From Alphaproteobacteria bacterium (GTDB lineage Bacteria > Pseudomonadota > Alphaproteobacteria > MED-G09): a stretch of DNA of 7,751 nt. Position numbers and translations under genes: made by a program. The DNA is taken from contig JABHUT010000011.1 of the NCBI GenBank assembly GCA_018658685.1, positions 1 through 7,751 on the forward strand, given 5' to 3'. The notes beneath the pieces were generated by a model. The model worked only from the letters and a program-made list of their open reading frames with translations, was not told the DNA's origin and did not search any database. This document shows positions 5,704-7,751 of the stretch, piece by piece (within the stretch, counting starts at the first letter, position 1; each line of letters begins with the position of its first letter).

Positions 5704-6623
5704 AGTTTTAATCCACCAAGCTTAGAACATGTTTCATTAAATTCTTTTATAGTATCTTTAATAATCTCTTCGGCTGATTTAACCCCTTCAATTAGACCTA
5801 CTGATTGTCCAGAAAGAGCGGGAGCAGCGTTCATATCGCCTCCGAAATATAAATCTTGTATCCGCCTCATAGCGGCCATATCCATTTCTCCTGCATCAAG
5901 TATTTCTTTTGTGAAGTCTGTCCTAAGGGCTCTTATAACCGGCTTGGAACTTTTGTTTAATATCCAAGTACCATTGAGAGGAGAATCAAAAATATAATTT
6001 TTAAAATTCTCATGTACAGGGCTTTCTTTGCTAGAGACAAATCTAGTTCCCATTTGAATTCCTTCAGCTCCAACTGCAAAAGCTGCTGCCATTCCAGCTC
6101 CATCTGCAATGCCTCCTGCTGCAATAATTGGTAAATCTATTTGCTTCCTTATTGCTTGTATTAATACAAAAAGACCAACCTCTTCAGGACTTTTAAAACC
6201 CCCTCCTTCGGTTCCTTCTACAACAAGTCCATCCACACCACAATTAGCAGCTTTTATAGCCCCCTCAACACTTGGAACTGCATGATAAACAGTTATTCCT
6301 GCATTTTTTAATTTATCTATATATTTTGAAGGATCACCTGCTGAGGTAGTTACAAAATTAACACCGTGTTGAACACAAAAATCAACCATACTGTCATCTT
6401 TCAAAAAGAGTAACGGTAAATTTACTCCAAAAGGCTGGTCTGTTAATTCAGACATTTTCTCTATTTCAGCTTTACAATTATCTACTTCACCTGAAGATGT
6501 CTCAATCACACCAAGACCTCCAGCATTGCAAACTGCAGAAGCCAACTGGCTCCTAGCTATCCACCCCATGGGTGCCTGAATAATTGGATATTTAGATCCT
6601 GTATGTTTGATTACTCTATTCAT
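5700..6623 (-). CDS. Nitronate monooxygenase-like FMN protein (2-nitropropane dioxygenase family)
   Basis: This 307-residue TIM-barrel flavoprotein belongs to the NMO/FabK group, which binds FMN and oxidises alkyl nitronates or reduces enoyl-ACP. Visible motifs are IIQAPMGWIA (14-23), FGVNLPL (65-71), LVVEGTEGGGF (133-143), IIAAGGIADGAGMAAAF (166-182) and GAEGIQMGTRF (185-195), the last two forming the FMN phosphate site. The usual active-site His of the G-x-E-A-G-G-H motif is Phe143 here (G-T-E-G-G-G-F). The protein may therefore not be a normal nitronate monooxygenase and could be a different flavin-dependent oxidoreductase. The length is ordinary for the family. The ATG at 6623 has an AAGG site (6634-6631) seven bases upstream. 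It is 53 bases downstream of the YdjM-like gene and overlaps the NAD(P)-binding gene by four bases. Fold assignment is firm and reaction assignment is weak. Confidence 0.85.
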   Translation of the reverse strand: MNRVIKHTGSKYPIIQAPMGWIARSQLASAVCNAGGLGVIETSSGEVDNCKAEIEKMSELTDQPFGVNLPLLFLKDDSMVDFCVQHGVNFVTTSAGDPSKYIDKLKNAGITVYHAVPSVEGAIKAANCGVDGLVVEGTEGGGFKSPEEVGLFVLIQAIRKQIDLPIIAAGGIADGAGMAAAFAVGAEGIQMGTRFVSSKESPVHENFKNYIFDSPLNGTWILNKSSKPVIRALRTDFTKEILDAGEMDMAAMRRIQDLYFGGDMNAAPALSGQSVGLIEGVKSAEEIIKDTIKEFNETCSKLGGLKL

Positions 6624-6676
6624 TGATTTTCCTTAATAAAATTAATTAGAAGCTCTTATAATTCTTTATTGTTTTA

Positions 6677-7684
6677 TTAAAATTTTCTACACTTTTTACC
6701 ACTTAACATATCTTTAAATAAGTCTATCTGACTTTGATCTAAATCGCGATTTGTCCACCAAATCGCATGCTCATTTATGCCGCGTTGATCGTCTATAATT
6801 AATCCCCACATTGGTGCAATCTGGTTAGGTATCATTGAATAACGAATATCAGTGACGAGATTTTTTTCTTTGTTATAGCCTAAATAATCTTGAGAAAACC
6901 AACGAAACCTCTCAATATCCTTTCTTTGCTGACTATCTTTATCAAGATTGGGTAAATGATGTTGATAATCAAACACTTTAGTAGTCTCACCCTTACACCA
7001 TGTAGTTGATTTAACGGTTCGAATTGCATCAACGTAAAAAGTTTCTTCATGCTGATAAATGGACTTCCATAAAATCAGGTTACCAAATGATGGCTTAAGG
7101 GTCATACGCTCAACGCCATGACCTCTTGATTCAGCAAGCTTAATCGCAGCTGATAATGCTCTCTCATATTGAATAAAACCCAAGGATAAATAAAAAACAA
7201 TCCATCCAATCGTGAAAAAACTAAATATCCTTTTTCTTGTTACTATCGCAATTCCAGTGAGGATTAGAGCAGGAATTGTAAAGAGAGGATCAACAATAGA
7301 AATAGTATTCCAAGTAATACGCTCGTTTGAGAAAGGCCAAAAAAGTAGAGTACCGTAGGAGGTGCATGCATCAAGTAATCCATGAGTTGCATATCCCAAA
7401 AAACTTGCTATATAAACTGTCTTCAGACTGATGGACTTCTTAACCAGAGGAAAGATAAGAAGAGAAATAATTAAAGCGCCAGAGGGAATAAAAAAAAGTG
7501 AGTGACTGAACTGCCTATGGTATTCAAGAAATAAAATCGGATCATTCTCAGACCTTATCAAAACATCTAAATCAGGGGCTAATCCGGCAAGAAAACCTAT
7601 AAAGCTAATCTTGATAAAATTATTTTTGTTAGCAGTAGATTGTGCAAAGGCTGCGCCAACTGTTCCTTGAGATACTGGATCCAT
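6677..7684 (-). CDS. YdjM/DUF457-family membrane protein (predicted metal-dependent hydrolase)
   Basis: This 335-residue inner-membrane protein belongs to the PF04307 family, often annotated as a metal-dependent hydrolase or LexA-regulated YdjM-like protein. Conserved polar motifs fit metal binding at a membrane surface: MDPVSQGTVGAAF at the start, GLAPDLDVL (34-42), HRQFSHSLFF (56-65, His56 and His61) and ATHGLLDACTSYGT (99-112, His101 and Asp105). Hydrophobic segments lie near 24-37, 64-82, 88-104, 130-148 and 152-172. Residues from about 175 to the end form a mostly soluble, Trp- and Tyr-rich C-terminal region without a motif I recognise. The reaction is not known for the family. The ATG at 7684 has an AGGA site (7694-7691) at six bases. 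I see no LexA box in the 67 bases upstream. It is the most promoter-proximal gene seen, followed by the flavoprotein gene after 53 bases. Confidence 0.85.
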   Translation of the reverse strand: MDPVSQGTVGAAFAQSTANKNNFIKISFIGFLAGLAPDLDVLIRSENDPILFLEYHRQFSHSLFFIPSGALIISLLIFPLVKKSISLKTVYIASFLGYATHGLLDACTSYGTLLFWPFSNERITWNTISIVDPLFTIPALILTGIAIVTRKRIFSFFTIGWIVFYLSLGFIQYERALSAAIKLAESRGHGVERMTLKPSFGNLILWKSIYQHEETFYVDAIRTVKSTTWCKGETTKVFDYQHHLPNLDKDSQQRKDIERFRWFSQDYLGYNKEKNLVTDIRYSMIPNQIAPMWGLIIDDQRGINEHAIWWTNRDLDQSQIDLFKDMLSGKKCRKF

Positions 7685-7751
7685 TTTTAGTCCTACCCAT
7701 AGGTAATATTAAAATCTAACTTTACTTTTTACCTCTCGTAAACTTACTTAG

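Noticed and set aside
6624..6676. Terminator or promoter between the YdjM-like gene and the flavoprotein gene
   Set aside because: The spacer is AT-rich with a TATAAG word but no acceptable -35 match, and it has no stem followed by a T run.
7722..7751. Possible C-terminus of another minus-strand gene at the right edge
   Set aside because: One frame is open for nine codons from the edge and ends at TAA 7724-7722 with basic residues, but nine codons are too few to support a gene.
7685..7751. Promoter or LexA box upstream of the YdjM-like gene
   Set aside because: The best pair, TTTACG and TTAGAT with 17 bases between, matches four and three of six consensus positions, and no CTGT-N8-ACAG LexA box is visible.
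1..7751. Defence island, CRISPR array, mobile element or biosynthetic cluster
   Set aside because: No repeat-spacer array, transposase, integrase, nuclease, helicase, reverse transcriptase or carrier-protein gene is seen, and the genes are ordinary metabolic families.

Overview
The window is an AT-rich, tightly packed stretch of bacterial chromosome. All eight protein genes, one of them cut by the left edge, lie on the minus strand, so transcription runs from high to low coordinates. No gap between genes exceeds about 85 bases. I see no RNA gene, CRISPR array, insertion sequence, integrase, phage gene or toxin-antitoxin pair. The low G+C, short spacers, AGGA-type ribosome sites and the gene families suggest a streamlined Gram-negative proteobacterium, perhaps a marine gammaproteobacterium of the SAR86 type. 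That placement rests on family recognition and has not been tested by a search.

In transcription order, the right part (7684 to 4066) holds a YdjM/DUF457-family membrane protein, a nitronate monooxygenase-like flavoprotein, a TIP30/HTATIP2-like NAD(P)-binding protein and a proline iminopeptidase. The flavoprotein and the NAD(P)-binding gene overlap by four bases (ATGA), and the peptidase start follows 18 bases after the NAD(P)-binding gene's stop, so these three look co-translated. The left part (3990 to 1) holds a PaaG-like enoyl-CoA hydratase/isomerase, a D-aminoacylase-type amidohydrolase, a zinc-independent medium-chain dehydrogenase/reductase and the first 36 codons of a DUF2805-like protein that starts with TTG. 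Spacers here are 52 to 85 bases and may hold separate promoters.

The crotonase, amidohydrolase and MDR reductase would fit a catabolic module in which an amide or cyclic bond is opened and an acyl-CoA-type intermediate is isomerised or reduced. No substrate can be read from the sequence. The peptidase releases N-terminal proline from peptides. The nitronate monooxygenase-like protein could detoxify nitronates, but it lacks the usual active-site histidine.

I found no clear sign of a new defence or mobile system. The points most worth checking are two enzymes that keep their fold motifs but lack expected active-site residues (amidohydrolase and nitronate monooxygenase), two start codons to be moved inward, and small repeats in the spacers before the amidohydrolase and the crotonase.
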